38,628 nt of DNA from a virus (IMGVR_UViG_3300049729_000081:1-38628), one strand, 5' to 3'. Counted from the stretch's first letter, positions 22,530-29,733 are shown. Made by a program: numbers and translations. The notes: generated by a model from the sequence alone, not told the origin.

Positions 22530-23893
22530 TATGAAAAATCCTCCGTGAGGTAGGAAAGTGGGGCAGGGTTGGCAAACCCGGAATCTTCCGAGGTCTGCCG
22601 TTCGAGTTCGATGTAGCGGGTGATTTCAGGCTTGAAACTGAGGGGGAGTGTCATGCAGGGCCCTGACCGATGCTTGGCTATGATGAGATCGGTATTCGTC
22701 TGGGTCATGTTCCGGTGAATGAAGATCACCATGTCTGCGTCCTGCTCAATGCAACCGGAGTCCCGCAGGTCCGAAAGCTGGGGACGGCCGGCCTGGCGCT
22801 TCTCTACCTCGCGGTTGAGCTGGGATAGCAAAACCACGGGGACGTGGCGATCCTTGGCCAGCAGTTTCAGGGAGCGCGTGATATCCCCGATGCGGACTGT
22901 TTCGCTCTGCCCTTTGACGCTGGCCACGCTGGTCAGGAGCTGGAGGTAGTCGATCACCAGCAGGTCTAGTTTCCCGTGCCTGCCGATAATCCGGTCAACC
23001 TGGGCGCAGATTTCGGGGACGGTGATCTTTGCCCGATCCGAGACATGCAGCGGAAGCTCGTCAACCTCCATTTTCCCCTGGGCGAACAGGCTGAAGGATT
23101 CCTGGTCGTGTTCCTCGATCATCTTCCGGGTGTCCACGCCGCTCTTGTCGGACACCAGCCGGTTCCAGAGTTCTTCCTTGGGCATTTCCAGGGAGAAGAA
23201 TGCGGCTCGTTTCCCGTTCATCCCGGCCCGCAGGAGCCAATTCATCGCCAGGGCCGATTTACCGATGCCTGGGCGGGCCGCCAGGACGATCAACTGCCCA
23301 GGCTGGAGCCCATGGGTCAGACCATTGAATCGGGGCCACCCGTGAAGCCTGGTGCCCATTACGGAGCGTCCCTCGACTTTGTCCAGCATTTCGGCCAGGG
23401 CATCGTCGCTGAAATTGGCAACAGCCTCGATGTTCCCCTTGTCGCTGCTCTGGGCCATGGCGGAAAGGCTGGCGGACGCCTCGGCGACCACCTCAAGCGG
23501 GTCTGTATCGGCCGCCGTCTTGAGGATCCGATACCCGATGGCCTGGAGTTCCCGCTGTTTCCGGGCCGTCTGGAGGTAGCGGATCAACACTTCCGGCCGG
23601 CCTACTTCCTCGGCCTCCAGGATGGAATGGAGCCCAATAATGTCCCCCACGATGTTGAGCGTCCCTTGAATGGCGAGCCGGTCCCGAAGGGTCAGGGAGT
23701 TAATTTCCTCGCCTTCGGTCACCAGGGACCGCAGCGCCACAAAAACGGCCCGGTGGGATGGGACCAGGAAATCATGGTCCTGGAGGGTGGGAACTAGAAC
23801 CGCGGCCGCATGTTCGGCACCTGGGGCGCAGAGGGTGGCGATTGTGGATCGTTCGGCTTCGGGGTTTTCGGGGACAGGGATAGGATTGCTCAT
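22529..23893 (-). CDS. dnaB: Replicative DNA helicase (DnaB type)
   Basis: A 454-residue protein with the two DnaB domains. The N-terminal helical domain begins at NPEAERSTIATL. The C-terminal RecA-like ATPase has Walker A RPGIGKSALA (about 202-211), FFSLEMPKEEL (H1a), LLVIDYLQLL (Walker B) and QLNREVEKR...LSDLRDSGCIEQDAD (H3-H4). It unwinds DNA at the phage fork as a hexamer. I prefer the ATG at 23893 (MSNPIPVPENPEAE), the usual DnaB N-terminus; an ATG at 23938 would overlap the radical SAM gene by 41 bases. Confidence 0.92.
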   Translation of the reverse strand: MSNPIPVPENPEAERSTIATLCAPGAEHAAAVLVPTLQDHDFLVPSHRAVFVALRSLVTEGEEINSLTLRDRLAIQGTLNIVGDIIGLHSILEAEEVGRPEVLIRYLQTARKQRELQAIGYRILKTAADTDPLEVVAEASASLSAMAQSSDKGNIEAVANFSDDALAEMLDKVEGRSVMGTRLHGWPRFNGLTHGLQPGQLIVLAARPGIGKSALAMNWLLRAGMNGKRAAFFSLEMPKEELWNRLVSDKSGVDTRKMIEEHDQESFSLFAQGKMEVDELPLHVSDRAKITVPEICAQVDRIIGRHGKLDLLVIDYLQLLTSVASVKGQSETVRIGDITRSLKLLAKDRHVPVVLLSQLNREVEKRQAGRPQLSDLRDSGCIEQDADMVIFIHRNMTQTNTDLIIAKHRSGPCMTLPLSFKPEITRYIELERQTSEDSGFANPAPLSYLTEDFS

Positions 23894-23897
23894 AGTT

Positions 23898-24782
23898 TTA
23901 GCATCCGCTGGATGAGCCACAGCCACGGGGACTGCCATAGCTAGCGGAGTATTCTGAGATGATGGTGGTAAGCCGGCGCTTAGGCTTGGGGTCTAGCACC
24001 ATAGGCACTTTCCCCTGCCAGTCCACAGTGACAGAGCAATCTTGCTGGATAATGGATTCGTAAATGCCACCCATGTCAAGCGATGGTTCCAGGGTGGCTC
24101 GTTTCCAGTTGACTTTGTGCCCTTGGATGGTCTGGTACACGGTTGCATAAGTCGGGCAGGTTTGGACATCATCCACCGGATATTTCGTCGTGTAGAACTG
24201 TTCCGCACTGGATGGGGCCATGTCCCCATGCTCAAGCCGAAAACTACTGCATTTCGCCCCAATTATCTTGGCATATTCAATCATTCCTGAGATGAACCCC
24301 ACTTCGCAATTAGCCTTTATGACCGTGTTTATGGTGGTATCCACCCCGAAGACTCGCCAGAGGCTACGGATGGGTTGCTCGATCTGATCCGTGGTGGGGA
24401 TTGTCTTGCTCTTGAAGATGGTGGCGTTCTCTGCATCAGAGAAGGAATGGCGGGATAGGTTAAGATGGTCCACTGTGGCCCCAATCAGACCGGGGAAGTG
24501 CCCTCCAAGCCCAGTTCCGTTGGTGGTCAACACGACCTTCTTCCATCGGTTCCGGTCAATGCTGGTCAGCACCCCGGCAAGGAGCGGAGAAAGAGTGGGC
24601 TCCCCTCCGGTGATGCTGATCTGGTCGAATTCCAGGGGCAGGGATGAAAGCACCCGACGCAGAGTGACGAGGTACCCATCCATCACCTTAGCGTTCCGGT
24701 CCCAGAAGCAGAAATCGCAATGGGCGTTGCAGGGGCCGGGTAGGATGATTGAAAGATTCGGGTTGTTGACTAAGAGTTTCAT
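23898..24782 (-). CDS. Radical SAM enzyme of unknown substrate
   Basis: A 294-residue protein. The cluster-binding motif is C18-x3-C22-x2-C25 (GPCNAHCDFCFW), followed by the SAM-binding ITGGEPTL (57-64), LTTNGTGL and HLNLSRHSF, all standard for the radical SAM core. The C-terminal part has scattered Cys (AKCSSF, TCPTYA, QQDCSV) and ends RGCGSSSGC. It is not the QueE type, which has a longer Cys spacing. The second of two ATGs (24782) has GGAGG at a proper distance. It lies between the replication initiator and the helicase, an unusual place. It might modify a base, a protein or a small molecule; no partner enzyme is visible. Confidence 0.85.
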   Translation of the reverse strand: MKLLVNNPNLSIILPGPCNAHCDFCFWDRNAKVMDGYLVTLRRVLSSLPLEFDQISITGGEPTLSPLLAGVLTSIDRNRWKKVVLTTNGTGLGGHFPGLIGATVDHLNLSRHSFSDAENATIFKSKTIPTTDQIEQPIRSLWRVFGVDTTINTVIKANCEVGFISGMIEYAKIIGAKCSSFRLEHGDMAPSSAEQFYTTKYPVDDVQTCPTYATVYQTIQGHKVNWKRATLEPSLDMGGIYESIIQQDCSVTVDWQGKVPMVLDPKPKRRLTTIISEYSASYGSPRGCGSSSGC

Positions 24783-25573
24783 CATGCCTCCAGTAAGATT
24801 GGTTGCTGCTGTTTGGCCCTGGCTTGGCGATTCCAAAGCGCATGGGCGTATGCGTACCAGTGGGCGCCGCCCTTTTGATCCTGCTCCCGGCCGAAGAAGT
24901 AATGAGATGCCTTGACCCACTCTGGGGAAGTTCGGAGATATTCAGTCCAGGCGCCGATGGCCAGATCAGGGGTGAGCCAGTCGTTTTCCTTGAAGCATGT
25001 CGAAAGGCGCTCAAGGAGAATGGCCGGATTGATCTTGATTGCTCTCCCTTGGGGGTCGGTTTCTGGAGAAGCCTTGGCGATTCCCCGGGCGGCTTCCTTG
25101 ACCTCGTCTGGGAATGCTGGGGGCTCCTTCTTCGGCTTCTTCTTGGAAGTAGCGATAGCTACTTCTCGGTCCTTTGGTCCTTGGTCCCTTCCTTGATCCC
25201 CCGACGATAGTTCGCGAGTATTCGCGAGGATTCGCGAGGATTCGTCGAATGGTGGTATTTTTGACTGGCTTGGTTTGTCTATCTTCTGGTGACTCAACCA
25301 GTTACAGATTTGGATATAGGAATCCGAACCATGGCTATAGCGGGAAATACAACCCTCAACCTGGAGTTCCTCAAGCCACCCATCAACCATAGTTTTAGCG
25401 TCGTCGTCATAGGGGAAAAGAAGGCTCGCGAGCATTCGCGAATTCCCGCGAAGCCTCCCCGAATCGTCAGCGAGGGTCCAAAGCATGATGAATGTGAGAC
25501 GAGCATCCCTGGAAACTCGGCCCATAGATTCAGACTGGGGAAACTCTGGCTTGATGGTTCGGATTCTAGCCAT
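24782..25573 (-). CDS. Replication initiator (phage O-like winged-helix protein)
   Basis: A 263-residue protein starting MARIRTIKPEFPQSESMGRVSRDARLTF, the signature opening of a large family of phage replication initiators with an N-terminal winged helix (residues 1-105: LWTLADDSGRLRGN, LEELQVEGCISRY, QICNWLSHQKIDKPS). The linker (about 110-160) is charged and encoded partly by tandem repeats. The C-terminal helical domain (LLERLSTCFKENDWLTPDLA, YFFGREQDQKG) would contact the helicase. Like lambda O it carries iteron-like repeats inside its own gene and lies upstream of the helicase gene. Confidence 0.8.
   Translation of the reverse strand: MARIRTIKPEFPQSESMGRVSRDARLTFIMLWTLADDSGRLRGNSRMLASLLFPYDDDAKTMVDGWLEELQVEGCISRYSHGSDSYIQICNWLSHQKIDKPSQSKIPPFDESSRILANTRELSSGDQGRDQGPKDREVAIATSKKKPKKEPPAFPDEVKEAARGIAKASPETDPQGRAIKINPAILLERLSTCFKENDWLTPDLAIGAWTEYLRTSPEWVKASHYFFGREQDQKGGAHWYAYAHALWNRQARAKQQQPILLEA
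25211..25454 (-). repeat. Two iteron clusters, candidate replication origin
   Basis: Cluster 1 (25211-25240): three direct 10-base units, TTCGCGAGTA, TTCGCGAGGA, TTCGCGAGGA. Cluster 2 (25425-25454): CTCGCGAGCA, TTCGCGAATT, CCCGCGAAGC. The CGCGA core recurs at exact 10-base spacing, one helical turn, three times in each cluster. The 184 bases between are less GC-rich than the surroundings. The layout resembles lambda ori inside gene O; the origin role is inferred. Confidence 0.55.
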
Positions 25574-25782
25574 TACCCCACCTGGGGGTAATTCTTGGCG
25601 ATCTGGTCAAGTCGATAGGCAACCATTCGGAGCACGGGAGCCAGATCGGGCGTCAGCAGTAGCGGAGTGTCCCCATCTGTAATGAGTTCAACCTTGTCGC
25701 CGTAAACTTCGATCCACCCTACATCATAGCCAAGTCCATATCTTTCCATGTTGGGGACAGTATTTTCATTCCTCTTAGCCAT
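25573..25782 (-). CDS. Small protein of unknown function, first gene of the replication operon
   Basis: A 69-residue protein, MAKRNENTVPNMERYGLG followed by an acidic beta-rich stretch (WIEVYGDKVELITDG) and a helix (LAPVLRMVAYRLDQI). Its stop overlaps the initiator start as TAATG. It is preceded by the structured leader at 25801-25898 and promoter at 25910-25938. Function unknown. Confidence 0.65.
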   Translation of the reverse strand: MAKRNENTVPNMERYGLGYDVGWIEVYGDKVELITDGDTPLLLTPDLAPVLRMVAYRLDQIAKNYPQVG

Positions 25783-25800
25783 AGCATTGTCCTAGCGGTT

Positions 25801-25898
25801 TCCCACCCTTCCTCTGATCGGTTGCACTTGCCCGCACTGGGCAACGACGAGAGATAGGGTGGGATGGGGGAGAAATGATGGATAATCCAGGTGCAACC
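25801..25898 (-). promoter_or_regulatory. Structured leader of the early leftward transcript (crossing stems)
   Basis: Exact complementary pairs are seen: 25801-25809 with 25856-25864 (TCCCACCCT/AGGGTGGGA, 9 bp), 25820-25827 with 25891-25898 (GGTTGCAC/GTGCAACC, 8 bp), and a nested hairpin 25828-25833 with 25839-25844 (TTGCCC/GGGCAA, 5-base loop). The first two stems cross, a pseudoknot order. The region starts within a few bases of the predicted transcription start and ends about 20 bases before the first start codon. It may be a cis-acting antitermination or translation element. Confidence 0.55.
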
Positions 25899-25909
25899 CT
25901 GATACTTAT

Positions 25910-25938
25910 ATTATATCCCTATGCCGGTTTGGCGTCAA
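25910..25938 (-). promoter_or_regulatory. Early leftward promoter, sigma70 type
   Basis: On the minus strand TTGACG (25933-25938), a 17-base spacer and TATAAT (25910-25915): near-consensus for host sigma70. It shares the TATAATATA core with the late promoters but has G rather than C before it and a real -35 box. It would drive the replication operon down to the sigma-like gene. Confidence 0.75.
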
Positions 25939-26113
25939 GCACTTGCTGGGGTTCGCCGGCCAACCTGGACGCGCTTTGCAGCTTTGACTTTGCGGCCAAA
26001 AGGTCTGTTACGGCGCGGTTTACCAGCGCCCTGGCAGTTCCATCCGGGACTTCGAGCGCGGACGCCTGAACGGTGATCTGGGCCACGATGAGGGAAGCTT
26101 CCCGACAATTCAT
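25919..26113 (-). CDS. Small helical protein of unknown function
   Basis: A 64-residue Ala-rich helical protein (MNCREASLIVAQITVQASALEVPDG, then RALVNRAVTDLLAAKSKLQ). The ATG overlaps the stop of the beta-helix protein (ATGA). Its 3' end overlaps the -35 region of the early promoter. Not recognised. Confidence 0.6.
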   Translation of the reverse strand: MNCREASLIVAQITVQASALEVPDGTARALVNRAVTDLLAAKSKLQSASRLAGEPQQVLDAKPA

Positions 26114-26745
26114 GATTTTGCCTTAAACCGGCCCTTGGCGTCTCGAATTGGAACATTCTTGGTGCCGAATTTCGCCTTGAGCCAGTCCGCGCACAGCGCC
26201 AGGATCATCCCATATTCCTCGATCTGACTCGGCGTATATCCCTGCGCCTTACCGATGGATTTGTAATGGGCCTGCCACTGGGCCACCGAATAGCGCTGGC
26301 ATCCGATCTGAATCTCGGTGTGGGTGCATGTGGTAACACCGTGTTTGGTTCCACTGATAAACAGGGGCGAGAAAGTCCAGGCATCGCCGAAGACCCGGGC
26401 ATCGCCGGAGACCCGGGCATTGTCGGAGACCCGGGCATTGCCGGAGACCCGGGCATTGCCGGAGACCCAGGCATTGCCGAAGACCTGGGCATCGCCGGAG
26501 ACCCGGGCATTGCCGAAGACCTGGGCATCGCCGGAGACCCGGGCATTGCCGGAGACCCGGGCATTGTCGGAGACCCGGGCATCGCCGTAGACCCAGGCAT
26601 TGCCGAAGATCATCCCTTCGATGGTTGCGGTCGCAGCAACGTGTGCGGTGTTCTCGATCCAGCCGCCGCCCTTTGAGTGCCGATGCCACTCCCCACGGAC
26701 CAAGGGGCCGAGTTTGGCCTGCAATTCTTTGAATGTGATGCTCAT
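26110..26745 (-). CDS. Left-handed beta-helix (hexapeptide-repeat) phage protein
   Basis: A 211-residue protein. Residues about 35-130 are near-identical six-residue steps of the form (N/D)ARVSG or (N/D)AQVFG, the pattern of a left-handed beta-helix, encoded by tandem 18-base repeats. After it comes a conserved-looking domain: SPLFISGTKHGVTTC, HTEIQIGCQRYSVAQWQAHY, GYTPSQIEEYG. I have seen this repeat-plus-domain arrangement in other phages with no known role. The fold also occurs in acyltransferases, but no catalytic His is evident. GGAGG precedes the ATG. It overlaps RusA as ATGA. Confidence 0.8.
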   Translation of the reverse strand: MSITFKELQAKLGPLVRGEWHRHSKGGGWIENTAHVAATATIEGMIFGNAWVYGDARVSDNARVSGNARVSGDAQVFGNARVSGDAQVFGNAWVSGNARVSGNARVSDNARVSGDARVFGDAWTFSPLFISGTKHGVTTCTHTEIQIGCQRYSVAQWQAHYKSIGKAQGYTPSQIEEYGMILALCADWLKAKFGTKNVPIRDAKGRFKAKS

Positions 26746-27101
26746 ATATCCTCCAGGATAATGGTTGTTGACGGGTAAATTTTGCGGGATACAACCTGCG
26801 GCAAGGCGATTAATTCCAGGTGGGTGTCATCGTCGTCAACGATAAGGCGCTCGGCTTTAATGGCGTCGATCAGGGCCTTAAATCCGCCGATGAGATTGTC
26901 TCGGTCCAGCCGGCCGCGTCCAGTGCGCTCGATGGATACGCGGCGCTTCCCCGTTGCCACGGGGATCTGGGCCTGACGGTTCAGGGCCGAGCGCAACGAC
27001 CAAGCGATCTTCTCTTTCTCTCGCCGAACCCATGACCAATGCTGCCCCTGCGTCTGATTCAGGCTCATGGTGGCGAAGGGAAGGTTGATGGTCCATTTCA
27101 T
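26742..27101 (-). CDS. rusA: RusA-type Holliday junction resolvase
   Basis: A 119-residue protein; E. coli RusA is 120. It shows the metal-binding motif RLDRDNLIGGFKALIDAI (D66 and D68 within residues 64-82), then ERLIVDDDDTHLEL (residues 84-97) with the third Asp cluster. RusA dimers cut four-way junctions symmetrically, resolving recombination and packaging intermediates. The ATG at 27101 (MKWTINLPF) has AGGA upstream and matches the family N-terminus. It sits after the methyltransferase fragment. Confidence 0.88.
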   Translation of the reverse strand: MKWTINLPFATMSLNQTQGQHWSWVRREKEKIAWSLRSALNRQAQIPVATGKRRVSIERTGRGRLDRDNLIGGFKALIDAIKAERLIVDDDDTHLELIALPQVVSRKIYPSTTIILEDI

Positions 27102-27102
27102 G

Positions 27103-27246
27103 CTAGGCCGTCCTTTCTTCGCATGAGGGTGCGCCATGCGAGGCAAGCTCGACGGCGCAGACGGGCACATGGCCGAGAAGGAGTCCGCCGAGGATGCCTC
27201 CACCGGCTCCGGCGAAGAGATGCAGTTCACGAAGTGGAACATTCAC
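27103..27246 (-). pseudogene. Truncated cytosine-5 DNA methyltransferase N-terminus
   Basis: A 47-residue frame starting at GTG (27246), which overlaps the upstream stop as GTGA. It reads ELHLFAGAGGGILGGLLLG, the SAM-binding motif I of C5 methyltransferases, almost the same as residues 3-21 of the enzyme at 32786, then ends two bases before rusA. Everything after motif I is missing, including the catalytic PCQ motif. It is probably a recombination or deletion remnant, though the ribosome site (AGGAAGG) and coupling are intact so a peptide may still be made. Confidence 0.65.
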
Positions 27247-27770
27247 GCCCCCTTCCTGCCCAACACCTTCTTGATTGCCCCCATGAATGGGAGTTCGGTT
27301 TTCCCATCTCGCATGATTTCCCACGTTCGTACAACGTAGGCGATGTCGGAGAGCTTGGATTCGACGGCAGTAGCGAGACGATATACCGCTGCCGTGTCTT
27401 CTTTGGCCTCCTGCACCTTGCGGGCGTAGACCTGCACCCGGTCCTTGGCCTCCGCCTTGAGCCGGGCCACTTCCGCCATGGCTTCCCGCAGCTCGGCCTC
27501 GGTGCAGTGGAGTTCGTCAGGGGAGATGGTTTCGGTGTCAGTGGAAGGGGCGAGCGCGATCTCGTTCGGACAAAAATACAACCCATCGGGGTAATCCGGG
27601 AGGAACGCCACTAATATCAGAGCAAGAGATGGGTTGGGGTGGCTAAGGACGGTCCCCGTGCTACCAACGACCATCTCACCGTAACCACAGTGCGGCAACG
27701 CGATTACCCGGTCCCCCGCCTTGAACGGCGCGGCCTTCGTAAACTTGCCCTTGGAATCGCGGTTGGTCAT
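27243..27770 (-). CDS. Early protein with beta domain and coiled coil, unknown function
   Basis: A 175-residue protein starting MTNRDSKGKFTKAAPFKAGDRV at the ATG at 27770 (AGGAG upstream). Residues 15-70 look like a small KOW/SH3-type beta barrel (FKAGDRVIALPHCGYGEMVVGSTGTV). Residues 85-140 form a long charged coiled coil (CTEAELREAMAEVARLKAEAKDRVQ). The end is basic. It overlaps both neighbours (ATGA, GTGA). Function not recognised. Confidence 0.65.
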   Translation of the reverse strand: MTNRDSKGKFTKAAPFKAGDRVIALPHCGYGEMVVGSTGTVLSHPNPSLALILVAFLPDYPDGLYFCPNEIALAPSTDTETISPDELHCTEAELREAMAEVARLKAEAKDRVQVYARKVQEAKEDTAAVYRLATAVESKLSDIAYVVRTWEIMRDGKTELPFMGAIKKVLGRKGA

Positions 27771-27973
27771 TTCTGCTCCTGTGTAGGTTGTGCGGAGACG
27801 TTTCGCGCCCCCGCTGGGTGGTGGTGGAGGGTGTATTGATGCAGTGCTTCGCGCTCGTCCGGGGTTGGGGGCGTATGTTCCAGGATCCAGCATTGCCATT
27901 GGGCCGGAGACATGAAGGCGAACCGGATTAGCAGGCGGTCCACAATGGGGTTCCAATGATAATTGGCTACCAT
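27767..27973 (-). CDS. Small Trp/His-rich protein of unknown function
   Basis: A 68-residue protein, MVANYHWNPIVDRLLIRFAFM..., with a hydrophobic N-terminal half and a polar His/Pro/Gln tail. Its ATG overlaps the end of the 25-residue membrane peptide and its stop overlaps the next start as ATGA. Probably expressed as part of the chain; role unknown. Confidence 0.55.
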   Translation of the reverse strand: MVANYHWNPIVDRLLIRFAFMSPAQWQCWILEHTPPTPDEREALHQYTLHHHPAGARNVSAQPTQEQK

Positions 27974-28044
27974 TGGAGGATGAGGATGGCGAGCGTCGCG
28001 CCGGCCATGAAGCCGAGGAACAACGCGCCAAAGACGGTTTTCAT
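27967..28044 (-). CDS. 25-residue single-span membrane micropeptide
   Basis: It reads MKTVFGALFLGFMAGATLAI then LILQW. A strong GGAGG site lies 7 bases before the ATG at 28044. The whole peptide is one hydrophobic helix with a single Lys near the N-terminus. It overlaps the next start codon. It may act as a toxin-like, holin-regulating or superinfection-blocking peptide; this is inference from topology only. Confidence 0.55.
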   Translation of the reverse strand: MKTVFGALFLGFMAGATLAILILQW

Positions 28045-28074
28045 GGGATGCCTCCGTAAATTGATGTGTTAGGG

Positions 28075-28311
28075 TTACTTCCTGCCGGTTTTTGCCTTGT
28101 CAACCCGATGCAGCACGGGCTTAATCCTAATGATCTCGGAAGACAAGATGATGTTATCGCAAGCCGCTTGGATGGCGTCAGCCACCCCAACACTCGGACG
28201 TTGCCGACCCGCGAAAATCCTATACAGGTATTGGGTTGCGATGGCCGCACGTTGCGCGACATCCTCACCCGTCATCCCTGCGTCCTGGAGCCGTGCAGTG
28301 TATCTGTTCAT
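28075..28311 (-). CDS. Cro/CI-like helix-turn-helix regulator
   Basis: A 78-residue protein from the ATG at 28311. Residues 3-55 (YTARLQDAGMTGEDVAQRAAIATQYLYRIFAGRQRPSV) follow the XRE/lambda repressor helix-turn-helix pattern, with the recognition helix around TQYLYRIFAG. The end is basic. A GTG at 28365 would add 18 residues but has no ribosome site; an AGGAGG lies oddly far (16 bases) upstream of the ATG. It is divergent from the rightward early genes, so it likely represses one or both control-region promoters. Whether it acts as a prophage repressor or as a Cro-like switch in a lytic phage cannot be told. Confidence 0.7.
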   Translation of the reverse strand: MNRYTARLQDAGMTGEDVAQRAAIATQYLYRIFAGRQRPSVGVADAIQAACDNIILSSEIIRIKPVLHRVDKAKTGRK

Positions 28312-28477
28312 AGCCCCAAAGTAATACCTCCTGGGTAGTGTGGCAAGGACTTCTTTTGCAGACACTTGAGATAAAATATCAACATGACATACTGTATTTA
28401 CGATTGGTCCATGAATACCTTAGGGCATATTGTGATAGCTTGTAAAATAAAGGCAAGTTGATCTTTACATCGTCTGC
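28312..28477. promoter_or_regulatory. Divergent control region
   Basis: AT-rich gap between the HTH regulator (minus) and the rightward genes. A TAAAAT (28443-28448) with a weak TTAGGG 17 bases upstream is a candidate rightward -10 box. TGTAAA (28441-28446) and TTTACA (28464-28469) form a short inverted repeat that could be an operator half-site pair. No convincing leftward -35 box is seen. Assignments are tentative. Confidence 0.4.
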
Positions 28478-28675
28478 ATGACACGTTCTCTGCCCAAAAA
28501 AAGTTCAGATATTTTTCAAAAAGGCTTGACCGGGGATACCAGGGAGGTATTATTAACCAAGCAAGCTAACCACCACTCCCCGATCCTTGAAAACCTGCCA
28601 GCGATCTTAGGTCCAGCGCGGGAATACCTTAACGATGATGGAGACCCATCCGCCCTCTCATGGACGGATGCATAA
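28478..28675 (+). CDS. Possible small early protein
   Basis: A 65-residue frame (MTRSLPKKSSDIFQKGLTGD...) with a basic N-terminus and acidic C-terminus. It fills the space between the candidate rightward promoter and the pentapeptide-repeat gene and ends 21 bases before that start. There is no good ribosome site, and base composition is more AT-rich than neighbouring genes, so it may be an untranslated leader. Confidence 0.35.
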   Translation: MTRSLPKKSSDIFQKGLTGDTREVLLTKQANHHSPILENLPAILGPAREYLNDDGDPSALSWTDA

Positions 28676-28696
28676 CCACCACCCAAGGAGATAGCA

Positions 28697-29407
28697 ATGA
28701 TGAAGTGCTATACGCCCGAAGAACTGGCGGAAGTACTCCGCCTCCATGCCCTCTGGAAGAACGATGCCGAAGGCGGAAGCCGGGCCGACCTGCGCCGGGC
28801 CGACCTGAGCGGGGCCAACCTGATCGGGGCCGACCTGCGCGACGCCAACCTGATCGGGGCCGACCTGCGCGGGGCCGACCTGAGCGGGGCCGAACTGCGC
28901 GACGCCAACCTGATCGGGGCCGACCTGAGCGGGGCCGAACTGCGCGACGCCAACCTGATCGGGGCCGACCTGCGCCGGGCCGACCTGAGCGGGGCCAACC
29001 TGAGCGGGGCCGAACTGCGCGACGCCAACCTGATCGGGGCCGACCTGCGCCGGGCCGACCTGAGCGGGGCCAACCTGAGCGGGGCCAACCTGAGCTGGGC
29101 CGAACTGCGCGACGCCAACCTGATCGGGGCCAACCTGTGCGGCGCCAACGGAATCAACATCATCCAGGTGGGTCCCATCGGATCCCGCCGCGCCACCACC
29201 ACCTATTGGATCGACGAGGACCGCGTGGCGTGCGGCTGCTGGCGCGACTACCAGGGTGGATCCCTGGAGGATTTTGCGGTCCGCGTCCACCAGGAGCATG
29301 CAAACAACCCCCGCTTCCTTGCCGAATACAACGCAGCCATCGCGCAGTTCCGCGTGGCTCGAGAGTACGCGGCCGCACTCAAACCCAGCAAGCAAGAAGA
29401 GGTGTGA
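28697..29407 (+). CDS. Pentapeptide-repeat protein
   Basis: A 236-residue protein. Residues about 29-150 are some 24 pentapeptide repeats of the A(D/N)LxG type ([20 protein letters not shown]), forming a right-handed square beta-helix; residues 1-28 are a helical cap and 150-236 a mixed domain ([30 protein letters not shown]). Some pentapeptide proteins mimic DNA and inhibit gyrase; most have no known role. A strong AAGGAG site precedes the ATG. It is the first clear gene of the rightward early operon, which fits a host-takeover role, but this is inference. Confidence 0.85.
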   Translation: MMKCYTPEELAEVLRLHALWKNDAEGGSRADLRRADLSGANLIGADLRDANLIGADLRGADLSGAELRDANLIGADLSGAELRDANLIGADLRRADLSGANLSGAELRDANLIGADLRRADLSGANLSGANLSWAELRDANLIGANLCGANGINIIQVGPIGSRRATTTYWIDEDRVACGCWRDYQGGSLEDFAVRVHQEHANNPRFLAEYNAAIAQFRVAREYAAALKPSKQEEV

Positions 29408-29409
29408 CA

Positions 29410-29733
29410 ATGGGAATCACCCGATACGTCGCAAAGATCGATGCATACACGGATTTCGGCCAGACGCCCCCCAAAGACGGCCTGGCCCTGATGGTCTACG
29501 CCCACGTGGCGGACTGCTGCGGGTTCGATTGGCGCTGGGTTGAGGATTGCCAGGTGGACGTGCTGAATCACCTGGTCCTCACCGGCGAGCTGCCACAGGG
29601 AAACCAAGACGTGATCGCCCTGAAGTTGGAAGCGCTGAAACAGGCGCTCGTCAAGATCCTCGACAACGCCAGCCTGATCCCGGACATCAACGCGGAAGTG
29701 GATGCGTTGACGGGTGAAGATGCCCCGTTCTGA
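29410..29733 (+). CDS. Small protein of unknown function
   Basis: A 107-residue protein starting MGITRYVAKIDAYTDFGQTP, acidic and mainly helical (LKLEALKQALVKILDNA). AGAGGTG lies just upstream, spanning the end of the pentapeptide gene. Two adjacent Cys (ADCCGFDW) are notable. No family recognised. Confidence 0.65.
   Translation: MGITRYVAKIDAYTDFGQTPPKDGLALMVYAHVADCCGFDWRWVEDCQVDVLNHLVLTGELPQGNQDVIALKLEALKQALVKILDNASLIPDINAEVDALTGEDAPF

Noticed and set aside
26385-26600. Possible CRISPR-like array of short repeats
   Set aside because: The units are 18 bases, continuous without spacers, and encode the hexapeptide beta-helix.
28075-28365. Proof of temperate lifestyle from the HTH regulator
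   Set aside because: No integrase, excisionase, attachment site or partition gene was found; a Cro-like regulator also occurs in lytic phages.
28658-29410. 250-codon minus-strand frame opposite the pentapeptide gene
   Set aside because: Mirror of the 15-base repeats; the plus frame has the pentapeptide pattern and a strong ribosome site.
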